A stretch of DNA of 64,000 nt from Aquilaria yunnanensis (taxonomy: Eukaryota; Streptophyta; Magnoliopsida; Malvales; Thymelaeaceae), in the NCBI GenBank assembly GCA_039654915.1, contig CM077599.1:8248501-8312500 (forward strand), in the 5' to 3' direction. The position numbers were made by a program, and so were the translations under genes. Positions 1 through 10,322 of the stretch are shown here, in pieces (positions within the stretch are counted from its first letter, which is position 1; each line of letters starts with the position of its first letter). The notes beneath the pieces were generated by a model. That model was not told the DNA's origin, ran no database searches, and saw only the letters and a list, made by a program, of their open reading frames with translations.

Positions 1-1584
1 CATCATTCATCCCTTCTTTTTTTTTTTTCTTTTTTAATTTTTTCTCTTTTGGGTTGTGTTGCTCTAATTTTTTTCAATTTTTTTTTACTCCTCTTGGTTT
101 CGTGTTCATGTTCTTATTTTTTTGTTCATTCATGCTTTTTTTTTTCCTTCTTGTTCCTTCATTTTCCTTCGTTCTCTTTTCCTAAATTGCTAACAAGCAT
201 CAAGGAAAATACAAATAATGTAACAAACATAATGAGCAAAGAAATAATTGAGTTAATAAAAATAACATACAGCACTTGTAGTTGTTAATAGGAAACATCA
301 AAGCTATAGAAATAAAAACAATAAGAATATGTCGGGAAACAAAAACAAAACAGAAGAAAACTCGAAGGTACATTTAAAAGAATAACAAGATAATATAATA
401 AAAGTAGAAGAAAAAATGAGTTTTTTAGTAGATGATAATAATTTGTGTAAAATGGAACATGGGCAAATTACAAAAGAAACAGGTAAAATGTAAATTTGAC
501 AGTGAATAATAAAATAAGATAAATGAACAACTATATTCAATAAAAGCAGTGGTGTAACTACATATATAATATGAGAGTCCATGGACTCTATTTTTCTAGG
601 AAAATGTCAATAAGTGATAGATAATTTAGTAATTTGACCCCTTTTAATTTTGTAATGGACCCTTATAATTTTTATAATATATATATAATGAAACAAAAAA
701 AATGCCCATTTACCTTAATAAAAATAAAAAATAGTTCAATCTCTTCTCTTCATTGATAATTATAACAATACTAGTCTCCAAACTTTCATATATTTTCCTA
801 CCTAGGATTTAAAAAAAAAATTCTACAACTTTATCTTTTCAAACATATGAAACAAATTAAGAAGCTAGTTGGACATTTGATACAGTCAAATGAGTCAAGT
901 AAGAAGGAATGTCCAAGTTTACAGGGTAAAAGAAAATTTTTATTTTGTATATTCTGTATGACATGGGCATCTCATTCACATTCTCCATATTTCATTGAAA
1001 CAAGTCAACCACAAGAAAAAATAAATAAATGCTGAGTCAAAACATTTTGAGATCTTCCTCTATTTTTTTTGTTTTACAATCATTATGTAATGTATGTAAA
1101 TTTATAAATTTTATTTTATAATGTTATTGTTCAACATACACAAATTGACTCCCCTTAGTAAAATTTTTTTATCTACCACTGAATAAAATAACAAAAAGCA
1201 TTTAATAAGGAATAACTGTTACAGACATAACAAGCAAACATTAAGTAAAAAAGACATTTAAATACATTAGAGAACAATAAATTATGTGACAGATGAACAG
1301 CTAAATTCAATTAGAGAATGAATCATGTTTCAAACTGATAATTGTGTATCCTAAGTTTTTCACCTTTTGAGAAATATGTAAATTGGATTTATCTTTTACC
1401 TATGAATACTTCCAAATTTTAAGAAACAGATAAATTACCTCTTACTGTTTGAAAAACAATAATAATAATAGAATAAAATAAATAAGGCACATCGTTTTAC
1501 ATTACTTATATGATGCTGCGTTGGACAATTAAAACCAGTAGCCAAGAAACCGAAATAGACTTAATAAAGTAGTAAACTATATTA
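1..1584. other. AT-rich intergenic DNA, no gene recognised
   Basis: Poly-T and T/C-rich runs occupy the first 200 bases, followed by AT-rich sequence with short chance reading frames. The longest (847-1035, 62 codons) has no recognisable motif or gene context. I see no exon structure, RNA gene or clear transposon end here. Confidence 0.6.
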
Positions 1585-2198
1585 GTGTTTATTACACTTA
1601 CCTTACCCCTTCAAACATTAGGTAATATTATAGTTACCCTAACGTTTTGAAATATGAATTTATTTCCCCTTGTTTTTAACATGTCAGTTAATCATTAGTG
1701 AAAGTTACGGTTACTATTCATGAACTCAGGTTTATATTACGGTTCCATCAAGTGTTTTGAAAATATGCATTTTTTTATTACCTTTTTTATACTATCTGAC
1801 AATAGTTTCTAAAATTTTAATTTAAACTATTTGGTAATTTGTCTTGTATTTTATAACAATTGGTTAAGTATTGAAAATATTATTTTTGCATTTAGGCAGA
1901 GGATAAATAATAATTTAAAGTGTTCATTGACTGTAAAAAATATTACACAGATTGAAAAATAGTAAAATAAATGTTCATTTACTATAAAAAAATTACCTTA
2001 TAGTTTAAATCAAATTTTCAAAAATTACTATTGGACAATAAAAAGAAAATGCAAGGGCAAAAGTGTAAAATTTTTAAACCTTGAAGGTGTAACTGTAATA
2101 TCAATAATTCTGACTAACAACTAACTGATGGAGTTAAATAAAAAAAAGCCAAGGGTAATTGTGTATTTCCAAATGTCCAGGGTAAGTGTAATATCACC
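1585..2198. mobile_element. Putative MITE or Mutator-like element with diverged terminal inverted repeats
   Basis: The left end reads GTGTTTATTACACTTACC and the reverse complement of the right end reads GTGATATTACACTTACC. The similarity continues more weakly inward for about 50 bases (TTACCC blocks). The interior is AT-rich with no coding potential. I could not find a convincing target-site duplication, so both ends and class are tentative. Confidence 0.4.
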
Positions 2199-2812
2199 AA
2201 AATTTTACGAGCATAACTATGAAAACCCCAATAAATTATTCAAACATGTGAGCAGAGGTGTCACGGGGTTTAGGTTTGGAGCGTAAAATTTTTATGTATA
2301 TTTTTTTATAAAAAAAATTAAGTACATTTACAAATAATCAACAACTAAAAAATAATAGAATAAAGTAATATATGAAAATTTACCTTACCCTTATGGCCTC
2401 ATTTTGAGATAAAAGTGATTAAATGTTCAATAATGGCAGAACCATTAAAGGGGAAGTGGGGGGCCAGGGGCTGGCATGGCTCCTCGGGGATTTTAAAAAT
2501 GTGATAATATTAGGTACTAGTTTGGCTATTTTGTCAGAAGTTAGAGACCAAATGTAAATTTTGCCCCTAGGATAGTGGAAGAATATAAAGATGAGATGTA
2601 GTGAGAGATTTGTTTAAAATTATGGGACCAATATGCACTTACTATAAACGTTTTTTTTGTCATTTTTTTTCATATCTTAAAACTATGGCTTAAATGCAAT
2701 ATTAACTCTACAACTTTACTAAATTGGCATAGTTAGCCCTTAGAATCTTTGAACTTTGTCAAAAGTTTCAAATAAGTCATGTTAATCCCTAATAAAAGTG
2801 TTAATATTGTTA
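2199..2812. other. Intergenic flank of the tandem retrotransposon
   Basis: AT-rich DNA with no recognisable gene. It ends at the 5-bp target duplication of the retrotransposon complex; the same flank resumes at 33065. Confidence 0.6.
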
Positions 2813-2817
2813 AAAAT
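2813..2817. repeat. 5-bp target-site duplication (left), AAAAT
   Basis: AAAAT directly precedes the terminal TGTGG of the first LTR. The same five bases directly follow the end of the third LTR at 33065-33069. A 5-bp duplication is typical of Gypsy/Metaviridae integrases. It brackets the entire three-LTR complex, not each copy. Confidence 0.88.
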
Positions 2818-3089
2818 TGTGGCAACGTGCGGGCCGTTTTCGGGAGTCGCCACCAATCAGTTTTCTTAGGTCGATTGGTCACCTTAAAATTGGTCTGCGA
2901 GAGTTCGGGGATCGGGAGTACGGTTACGCTAAAACAACTTTGTTATAGCGCCCAAAATTGGCACCTTAGTTGATTTTAATTTTGTTTCACTTTGCTTTTA
3001 AATAAATTTCAGTTAATTTTCAATCTAGAATTTTTAACTGAATTAATCGAAATGTGGATTTTTAAGTTAATTTGTATAAAATTTTATAC

Positions 3090-3311
3090 TTCCGAACCAT
3101 GGACTCTGCCGAGTCATTTGGACACGGAAGATTTTGATTCCGAACCATGGACTCTGCCGAGTCATTTGGACACGGAATTTGGTGAAATTTTAAACAATTT
3201 TATCCATATTGTAAAAATATGGATTTTTTTATCTTTTTATTTAATTTATTTATTTTAAAAAGTTTGATATTTTCCAAACCGTAGATCCTGCCGAATCATC
3301 CGGATATGGAA
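3090..3311 (-). other. Hairpin repeat cluster in LTR 1
   Basis: Two exact ~40-bp units (3090-3129 and 3138-3177) and one diverged unit (3272-3311) each run from TTCC(G/A) to (C/T)GGAA with GACTC-TGCC-GAGTC inside, a self-complementary 5-bp stem with a 4-nt loop. The same unit is recognisable in the older solo LTR near 44470. It lies in transcribed R/U5, so an RNA structural role is possible but inferred. Confidence 0.6.
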
Positions 3312-3414
3312 ATTAAATTTAATTTATTGTTAGTTATATAATTATTACTTTTATGGAATTAATTATTAGTTTAATTACTAATTCGTAATTCTTTTTGTTA
3401 TAGAATTTTTAGAT

Positions 3415-3620
3415 AAAAAAATTTTATTTTTTATTTTCTTTCTTTTCTTTTCTCTCTTTTCTTTCTTATATTTTTCTTTTCTTTTTGATTTAATCTTTCT
3501 TTTCTTTTCTTTCTTTTCTTTCTTTTCTTTCTTTTCTTATCTTTCTTATCTTTTTCTTATCTTTCTTTTCTTTTCTTTTTCTTGTCTTTCTTATCTTTTT
3601 CTTATCTTGTTTTAATTTTC
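3415..3620. repeat. Polypyrimidine microsatellite tract in LTR 1
   Basis: About 200 bp made almost only of T and C, built on TTTC/TTTTC units with occasional TTATC. The same tract occurs at 17303-17508 and 31191-31396. In copy 3 it is seen as the purine strand at 53697-53945, where length and unit order differ. Confidence 0.8.
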
Positions 3621-4029
3621 TTTTTGTTTTCTTGTTTAATGAAAAATATTTATTATTTTAGTGGATTTAAAAGTTATATTTTAAATAAATCAGTAAAATA
3701 TAAAGTCTTAATTTTCATGTATTTTTTTTTAAACAGGTTTTATTTTTATTTTTTTATTATTTTTACTGGATAAAAATAACTATTAAAATTAATTTTAACT
3801 TTTTGTTATCTTTAAAGAATTAAAAACATGTATATAAAAATAAAAATAATTGGCTTTTTTAAAAATGATTTTTATTAGCCTTAATAATTAATTACAAAAT
3901 AATCTTCTTTTAATTTTCATTTATTTATTAATTAGTAAAGGGTAAAGGTGAATTAAATAAAAAAATTATATAAAGAAAAAAAATTAATAATAATAAAGTG
4001 GGGCTTTTTGGCCATCCACTTTAAAAATA

Positions 4030-4330
4030 ATAATAAATGTTAGCAAAGTTAATTAAATTAATTGTTAAACAACAATAATAAAAATTTAGTCAAGTTAATT
4101 AAATTAATTAATTAACAACAATAACAAAAAGTTAGCCAAGTTAATTAAATTAATTAATTAACAACAATAATAAAAAGTTAGCCAAGTTAATTAAATTAAT
4201 TAATTAACAACAATAATAAAAAGTTAGCCAAATTAATTAAATTAATTAACAACAATAAATAAAAAGTTAGCCAAATTAATTAAATTAATTAACAACAATA
4301 AATAAAAGTTAATTAATTGTTAACAACAAT
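4030..4330. repeat. ~50-bp AT-rich tandem repeat in LTR 1
   Basis: About six to seven units of the form GTTAGCCAAGTTAATTAAAT followed by TAATTAACAACAATAATAAA. The same array occurs at 17918-18218 and 31806-32106. The copy-3 LTR carries an expanded version at 52935-53450. Confidence 0.8.
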
Positions 4331-4777
4331 TATAAAAGTTAGTAATAATGCAAAAATTAAAAGGTTAGTAACAATAATAGTATTAAAAGTTAGTTGTTAG
4401 TAAGTTAATAACAACAATAAAAAAAAGGGGTTAGTAATAAACAAATAATAAACAAACAAGTAAAAATTAAAAGGGTTAGTAATTAATTCTGCAAGAATAA
4501 AATACAAAGTTAGTGACCAAAGTGAAAGAAATTGAAAAGATGAAGGATTAAATGAGAGTTGTACCCTTGATTTTAAATTCTGAATTCTGAGAAATGGAAA
4601 CAGAGGGCGCGCGACGGGGGGAAGAAGATGGCTTAATCGTCAAAATGAAAAGTTTTGAGATTTTCTGAGGAAAGGAAGGAGAGCTAGGGACTAAGGCTGT
4701 AATTTTTTCTATTTTAAAAACGGAGCTCTAAGCTTTTCTTTCTATTTTTCTCTGTGTTCAGCACAAAATTTGGGGGG

Positions 4778-4787
4778 CTATTTATAG
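4778..4787 (-). promoter_or_regulatory. LTR 1 TATA box
   Basis: The minus strand reads CTATAAATAG about 500 bp downstream of the LTR start, a canonical plant TATA box. Transcription would start about 30 bp further, giving a short U3 and a very long (~1.9 kb) R/U5. Equivalent boxes lie at 18666-18675, 32554-32563 and 52479-52488 (+). Confidence 0.7.
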
Positions 4788-5288
4788 AGGAAGTTTGGCT
4801 GAACTGTTGATGGATAAATTAATAAAAAATTTCAAACTTATCTTTTAAATTGGTAAAATGACAATTTTAGTCCTTTACGTCTCTCAGCCTCAGGATAAGT
4901 TCCTGAAGCTTCTGATTTTGACAATTTTGTCGTTTTCTGTCAATTTGAGCCAAAAACGTCGGCAGGCTCAAAATTTTATGTGACAAACTACCAAATGCTC
5001 CTGGAACTTTTAGAATTTGTCAATTTTTTCCGAAACTTCTCAATTTTGTCATTTTTACCTCAAACTTTTAATTTTTTGTCATTTTTTTCATGAAATTTTA
5101 TTTTATTTCAAACATACACATATTCACACATATATCATTTTAAATCAAATTTTCACAAAACAAAAATATATTTTAAACTAATTAAATTTTTTTTAATAAT
5201 AATAGTAATATATTTTTTTTTAAATTAATTTTTTTAATAAAATTTTTTTCAAAATTTTAAAACACCCGGACGAAATTGGGTGTCAACA

Positions 5289-5301
5289 GCTGCCCCCCTT
5301 T
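5289..5301 (-). other. Polypurine tract, copy 1
   Basis: The minus strand reads AAAGGGGGGCAGC immediately before the LTR start TGTTGACA. This is the expected place and composition for the plus-strand DNA primer. Confidence 0.85.
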
Positions 5302-5394
5302 GCATGCTTCATGGGACATGATGTATGCAAAGTCGTTACCAAATTTCGTCCGGCTTAGGTAGGCATTGAGAATGTTCTCGCCGCCCAAACAGTA

Positions 5395-7830
5395 AGGTTT
5401 AAGGAAAGGTCCTTAAAACCTCTAACGATAGGAAAGCTCCTATTGTTGTAAGATGGACTGATTGATTGATTATTTGTTTGAGGTTAAGGAAAGGTCCTTA
5501 GAACCTCTAACGATAGGAAAGCTCCTATCGTTGTAAGATGGACTGATGGATTGATTGTTTGTTTTAGGTTAAGGAAATGTCCTTAGAACCTCTAACGATA
5601 GGAAAGCTCCTATCGTTGTAAGATGGACTGATTGATTGATTATTTGTTTTCGAGGCAAAGGTTCCATCCTTAAAACCTCGGATTGATTGATTGATCTCGA
5701 GGCAAAGGTTCCATCCTTAAAACCCCGGATTGATTGATTGATATCGAGGCAAAGGTTCCATCCTTAAAACCTCGAATTGATTGATTGATGTCGAGGCAAA
5801 GGTTCCATCCTTAAAACCTCGGATTGATAATTGATCTCGAGGCAAAGGTTCCATCCTTAAAACCCCGGATTGATTGATTGATCTCGAGGCAAAGGTTCTA
5901 TCCTTAAAACCTCGGATTGATTGATTGATCTCGAGGCAAAGGTTCCATCCTTAAAACCCCGGATTGATTGATTGATCTCGAGGCAAAGGTTCTATCCTTA
6001 AAACCTCGGATTGATTGATTGATCTCGAGGCAAAGGTTCCATCCTTAAAACCCCGGATTGATTGATTGATGTCGAGGCAAAGGTTCCATCCTTAAAACCT
6101 CGAATTGATTGATTGATGTCGAGGTAAAGGTTCCATCCTTAAAGCCTCGAATTGATTGATTGTTTTCGAGGCAAAGGTTCCATCCTTAAAACCTTGATGA
6201 TGAAAATTGATTATTTTCGAGGCAAAGGTTCCATCCTTAAAACCCCGATGATGAAAATTGATTGTTTTCGAGGCAAAGGTTCCATCCTTAAAACCCCGAA
6301 TTGATGAAAATTGATTGTTTTCGAGGCAAAGGTTCCATCCTTAAAACCCCGATGATGAAAATTGATTCTTTTCAAGGCAAAGGTTCCATCCTTAAAACCC
6401 CGATGATGAAAATTGATTATTTTCGAGGCAAAGGTTCCATCCTTACAACCCCGATGAAAATTGATTGTTTTCGAGTCAAAGGTTCCATCCTTAAAACCCC
6501 GATGATGAAAATTGATTATTTTCGAGGCAAAGGTTCCATCCTTAAAACCCCGATGATGAAAATTGATTGTTTTCGAGGCAAAGGTTCCATCCTTAAAACC
6601 CCGATGATGAAAATTGATTGTTTTCGAGGCAAAGGTTCCATCCTTAAAACCCCGATGATGAAAATTGATTCTTTTCGAGGCAAAGGTTCCATCCTTAAAA
6701 CCCTGATGATGAAAATTGATTATTTTCGAGGCAAAGGTTCCATCCTTACAACCCCGATGATGAAAATTGATTATTTTCGAGGCAAAGGTTCCATCCTTAA
6801 AACCCCGAATTGATGAAAATTGATTGTTTTCGAAGCAAAGGTTCCATCCTTAAAACCCCGATGATGAAAATTGATTCTTTTCAAGGCAAAGGTTCCATCC
6901 TTAAAACCCTGATGATGAAAATTGATTATTTTCGAGGCAAAGGTTCCATCCTTACAACCCTGATGAAAATTGATTGTTTTCGAGGCAAAGGTTCCATCCT
7001 TAAAACCCCGATGATGAAAATTGATTGTTTTCGAGGCAAAGGTTCCATCCTTAAAACCCCGATGATGAAAATTGATTGTTTTCGAGGCAAAGGTTCCATC
7101 CTTAAAACCCCGATGATGAAAATTGATTATTTTCGAGGCAAAGGTTCCATCCTTAAAACCCCGATGATGAAAATTGATTGTTTTCGAGGCAAAGGTTCCA
7201 TCCTTAAAACCCCGATGATGAAAATTGATTATTTTCGAGGCAAAGGTTCCATCCTTAAAACCCTGATGATGAAAATTGATTCTTTTCAAGGCAAAGGTTC
7301 CATCCTTAAAACCCTGATGATGAAAATTGATTATTTTCGAGGCAAAGGTTCCATCCTTACAACCCCGATGATGAAAATTGATTATTTTCGAGGCAAAGGT
7401 TCCATCCTTAAAACCCCGAATTGATGAAAATTGATTGTTTTCGAAGCAAAGGTTCCATCCTTAAAACCCCGATGATGAAAATTGATTCTTTTCAAGGCAA
7501 AGGTTCCATCCTTAAAACCCTGATGATGAAAATTGATTATTTTCGAGGCAAAGGTTCCATCCTTACAACCCTGATGAAAATTGATTGTTTTCGAGGCAAA
7601 GGTTCCATCCTTAAAACCCCGATGATGAAAATTGATTATTTTCGAGGCAAAGGTTCCATCCTTAAAACCCCGATGATGAAAATTGATTGTTTTCGAGGCA
7701 AAGGTTCCATCCTTAAAACCCCGATGATGAAAATTGATTATTTTCGAGGCAAAGGTTCCATCCTTAAAACCCCGATGATGAAAATTGATTTTGAGGCTAA
7801 GGAGCTTTCCTTAGGACCTCGAGCGAAATT
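5395..7830. repeat. Hairpin-unit tandem array between LOG and the 3' LTR, copy 1
   Basis: Three unit types lie side by side. At 5395-5650 are three ~80-bp units, each with two strong palindromes (GGTTAAGGA...TCCTTAGAACC, and AACGATAGGA paired with TCCTATCGTT around a 4-nt loop). At 5650-6180 are ~45-bp units with CGAGG...CCTCG around AAGG...CCTT. From 6180 to 7790 are ~51-bp units. About 44 of the 45-51-bp units are present, with higher-order repetition of about 508 and 611 bp (marker CCGAATTGATG at 6297, 6806 and 7417). Because 51 is a multiple of three, units stay open on both strands, but I do not read them as protein genes. 3' untranslated tandem arrays are a known trait of Tat/Ogre elements. 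Confidence 0.92.
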
Positions 7831-8334
7831 TATATAAAAGCAATTGAAATTGGAATAATTTTCTTCGAAAGTGTGAATTTTCATAATTAGCGAGCGCAAA
7901 GAATTAGGCTTCGATAAAACGAGTGAATCTTGATGATGACAATAACACTGACAAATTATGTAAATGGAGTGGATGTTTGGAATCAATATTCAAGGTTCAT
8001 CTAATATTTTCTTCAGTAAATATAGATTCCCTTGTGAGATATGTCATCCGAATAAGGTTAAAGCTTAACTACCCCAAAATGTTATGCCTAGTAGACCTAA
8101 TAGGATGCGTCTCAAGAGTAATAAAAATTACTCTTTACTCAGCCATTCCAACCTAAAGGCATTGTCGCATGGTTTTAATATCAGCATGGACGAAACTATC
8201 TTATAAAAAGAAATTTCCTGAAAAGAAAAACTGAAACGCGAAAGAAAATGCTGATAATAAAACTAAAGGACAAGAAAAACGGATCAGATCGCTTCTTTCT
8301 TCCACAATACTTCAACAGGGTGAGTAGAGGACCA
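7831..8334. other. LOG 3' flank, copy 1
   Basis: Non-coding sequence between LOG and the hairpin array. It carries the probable 3' end of the LOG transcript but no confident polyadenylation signal. Copy 1 and copy 2 differ here by one base (7889 A, 21777 G). Confidence 0.5.
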
Positions 8335-8964
8335 TTATGGGAGTGAACTGGTCGGGAAAGACTGTCGTGTCCAGTCTATCTGAATCATTGCTGGATCTGG
8401 TTCAGGAACAAAAGCTTGTATTTTATCTAGCAATTCTTCAGCAGTTGTTGCGGATATTATGATTCGCCGTGCCACTCTTGATATGAAATTCTTCTGCATA
8501 GCATAATCCATAAAAGCTATCAGACCTGTAAAGAAATTGTTAACATTCAAAAGCCCAATGGGTTTCTTATGCAAATTAAGTTGGGCCATGGAAGCAATTT
8601 GAAAGACTTCTCCCAATGTGCCAAAACCACCTGGTAGAGCGATAAAAGCATCAGCATTTAAAAGCATTTGTAACACACGCTCTTGCAAATTTTTAACCAC
8701 TAATTCTTCTCCAATCGTGCCCCCAGAAATAAATTTCAGAGGTCCATGGATAATACCCAGAACTTGACTTCCTCCTAGAGATGCTGCTGATGCTACACCT
8801 CCCATTAATCCGACACTACCTCCTCCATAAACTAAATGTATTTTTCGCTCAGCTAATACTCTTCCCAAATGGTTGGCTGCTTTTAAATACTCTTCATCTT
8901 TTCCAGGAAAAGCCCCAGAAAATACACAAATACTTCGGGATTTACGAGTTGGGGTTTTCTCCAT
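8335..8964 (-). CDS. LOG-like: LOG-type cytokinin riboside 5'-monophosphate phosphoribohydrolase, copy 1
   Basis: Predicted 209-aa enzyme that releases active free-base cytokinin from its riboside monophosphate in one step, in the cytosol. Visible motifs: the nucleotide-binding GGGSVGLMG (residues 47-55), a conserved Arg96 in the loop before the active site, and PGGFGTLGE (111-119), the family signature PGGxGTxxE. Length matches plant LOGs (about 210-220 aa). I chose the ATG at 8964; an in-frame upstream ATG at 9051 would add 29 hydrophobic residues but lies before the TATA-like box at 8995-9004. The gene is intronless, unlike usual plant LOG genes, suggesting capture through RNA. Last gene of the cargo, 593 bp downstream of CRP-C. 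An HxRK-type segment of plant LOGs is changed (ERV here), so substrate preference could differ. Confidence 0.85.
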   Translation of the reverse strand: MEKTPTRKSRSICVFSGAFPGKDEEYLKAANHLGRVLAERKIHLVYGGGSVGLMGGVASAASLGGSQVLGIIHGPLKFISGGTIGEELVVKNLQERVLQMLLNADAFIALPGGFGTLGEVFQIASMAQLNLHKKPIGLLNVNNFFTGLIAFMDYAMQKNFISRVARRIIISATTAEELLDKIQAFVPEPDPAMIQIDWTRQSFPTSSLP

Positions 8965-8994
8965 TCCTATCCTTACCTTTGTGAGAAAAGAGGA

Positions 8995-9004
8995 TATATT
9001 TATA
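8995..9004 (-). promoter_or_regulatory. LOG TATA-like box, copy 1
   Basis: The minus strand reads TATAAATATA preceded by CTTCATCTC. The preceding block (TTATCYCTTCATC) matches the boxes upstream of CRP-B and CRP-C. It is only about 40 bp from the chosen ATG, so the leader would be very short. Confidence 0.5.
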
Positions 9005-9059
9005 GAGATGAAGAGATAAGGCAATAATTTTATTTTCAAGAATGGAGACATTATTGCCA

Positions 9060-9505
9060 GCTATTCACAGTAGTCACGAGTATGACTCTGGTCAGGTATG
9101 GGTACACTATCGTTAAAAGAGGAGGAAAATTTTCAAAATAGCTGCTAGCATGTACAGTAGTCACTACTGTAGCTTACGTCAGGAGTAGGTACGTGATTGT
9201 TGGAAGAGAAGGAAAATTTTAAAAAGTGGCAGCTATATACAGTAATCATAACTGTATCTCATGTCAGAAGTGGGTACATTATTGGGAGGATAATTTCAAA
9301 AGCGACAGCTAGCATGTACAGTAATCGTGACTTTGGTTCACGTCAGGAGTGAATACATTATTACCAAAAGGGGAGGAAAATTTCAAAAGCGACAGCTAGC
9401 GTGTACAGTAATCGTGACTTTGGTTCACGTCAGGAGTGGATACATTATTACCAAAAGGGGAGGAAAATTTCAAAAGCGACAGCTAGCATGTACAGTAATC
9501 GTGAC
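9060..9505. repeat. ~86-bp tandem repeat upstream of LOG, copy 1
   Basis: Five units, each carrying a GTACAGTAATC-like start, a TGACG-type core (sense strand CTGACGTGAACC or CTGACGTAAGC), a TAATGTATCC block and a CTAGCTGTCGC end. The last two units are nearly identical, indicating recent duplication. Copy 3 has four units. TGACG cores are the binding sites of TGA-type bZIP factors, so promoter function is plausible but inferred. Confidence 0.75.
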
Positions 9506-9557
9506 TTTGATCCTCGTCTTCCACTGGCTTTGCGTCCAGTAATGGCTTCAATGCTTT

Positions 9558-10106
9558 CTATGAATCGGTGATTTGCATCTCATCTAGCTTTCTCACAAAC
9601 TGGCAAACAGGGTCGTTTAAGGTCAGATTCCCAAGACTGTAACGTTCTCGTTCTTTTTGGAAAATTATCCATAATCCAACAACCTCAAATTGCACTATTC
9701 CGCAAGAATGCGCTTCAAGAACCTCTCGAATATCTTCTAGAGATTCCTTACGCAAGCCATTCTTAATGAATCTTATTCTATCATTACGATTTCTGGTGAT
9801 CACTCCTGGAGCACGACATTTATTGCCGCAAATCCACCATCCACAATTATGACAAACGCCTAGCCTCTTTGCTCTTCTTTTTTTGGCATAAGCGCTTTTA
9901 CCAAAGCCGGGCATACGGGGAAAGAACGCTTCGGGAACTTCACCAGCTGAACGAACCTTAGCTTCAATTAGCCACCGCACATTATCAGGAATGCCTTTGT
10001 GCATAAATACTCTGAATCGTTCACATCTAGCTTGATAAATCTTTTTAAGAACATTTATTGGGAAGGAAGGAAAATACTTTCGTAGGGCGGAAAGAGAAGA
10101 CTCCAT
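9558..10106 (-). CDS. CRP-C, cysteine-rich nucleic-acid-binding-like protein, copy 1
   Basis: 182 aa. Start set at the ATG at 10106, matching the N-terminus of its two paralogues; the frame continues upstream without an earlier ATG. Basic patch AKKRRAKR (about residues 74-81) is followed by a four-cysteine cluster C-x2-C-x4-C-x3-C (about 85-97), likely a zinc finger. This block resembles the basic region plus zinc finger of carlavirus nucleic-acid-binding proteins, some of which act in the nucleus or suppress silencing; finger spacing differs from the usual viral form. The C-terminal third (RYSLGNLTLNDPVCQ core) is unknown to me. Nearest of the three CRPs to LOG, with its own TATA-like box. 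Intact, no introns. Function is inferred. Confidence 0.75.
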   Translation of the reverse strand: MESSLSALRKYFPSFPINVLKKIYQARCERFRVFMHKGIPDNVRWLIEAKVRSAGEVPEAFFPRMPGFGKSAYAKKRRAKRLGVCHNCGWWICGNKCRAPGVITRNRNDRIRFIKNGLRKESLEDIREVLEAHSCGIVQFEVVGLWIIFQKERERYSLGNLTLNDPVCQFVRKLDEMQITDS

Positions 10107-10164
10107 TGATGAAGGAGGCAAAGAAAGAAATTAGTGATTGTAGGAAACGAAAATAACTAACACA

Positions 10165-10172
10165 TATTTATA
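10165..10172 (-). promoter_or_regulatory. CRP-C TATA box, copy 1
   Basis: The minus strand reads CATCACTATAAATATGTG about 60 bp upstream of the CRP-C ATG, in a block shared with CRP-B and LOG. Suggests separate transcription of each cargo gene. Confidence 0.6.
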
Positions 10173-10322
10173 GTGATGAAAGGGATAATGCGTTAATTAC
10201 ACTTACAGAAGCAAGTACATTATTGTCAAAAGAAAAGACAAATGACAGCTTATATGTACAGCAATCATGACTGTGGCTCTCATCTTCCACTGATTTATAT
10301 CTAGTAATGGCTTCAATGCCTT

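Larger units (their letters stand above)
2818..5288 (-). repeat. LTR 1 (3' LTR in element sense)
   Basis: 2471 bp. In sense it starts TGTTGACACCC and ends GTTGCCACA, so it has TG...CA termini. It contains: U3 with a TATA box (4778-4787); a tandem ~50-bp TTAATTAA-rich array (about 4030-4330); a C/T-only tract built on TTTCTTTTC (about 3415-3620); and a cluster of short conserved hairpins (3090-3311). The element's polypurine tract abuts its 5288 end. Confidence 0.92.

Noticed and set aside
49..288. 79-codon frame at the window start
   Set aside because: Phe/Leu/Ser-rich translation of a poly-T tract; low complexity with no gene context.
6301..7424. Repeat-protein genes of 170 and 204 codons on the plus strand
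   Set aside because: They are antisense to the element, have no proper start context, and exist only because the 51-bp unit lacks stops.
5395..7830. CRISPR-like repeat array
   Set aside because: Units are contiguous and nearly identical with no unique spacers, inside a plant retrotransposon; it is a tandem repeat.
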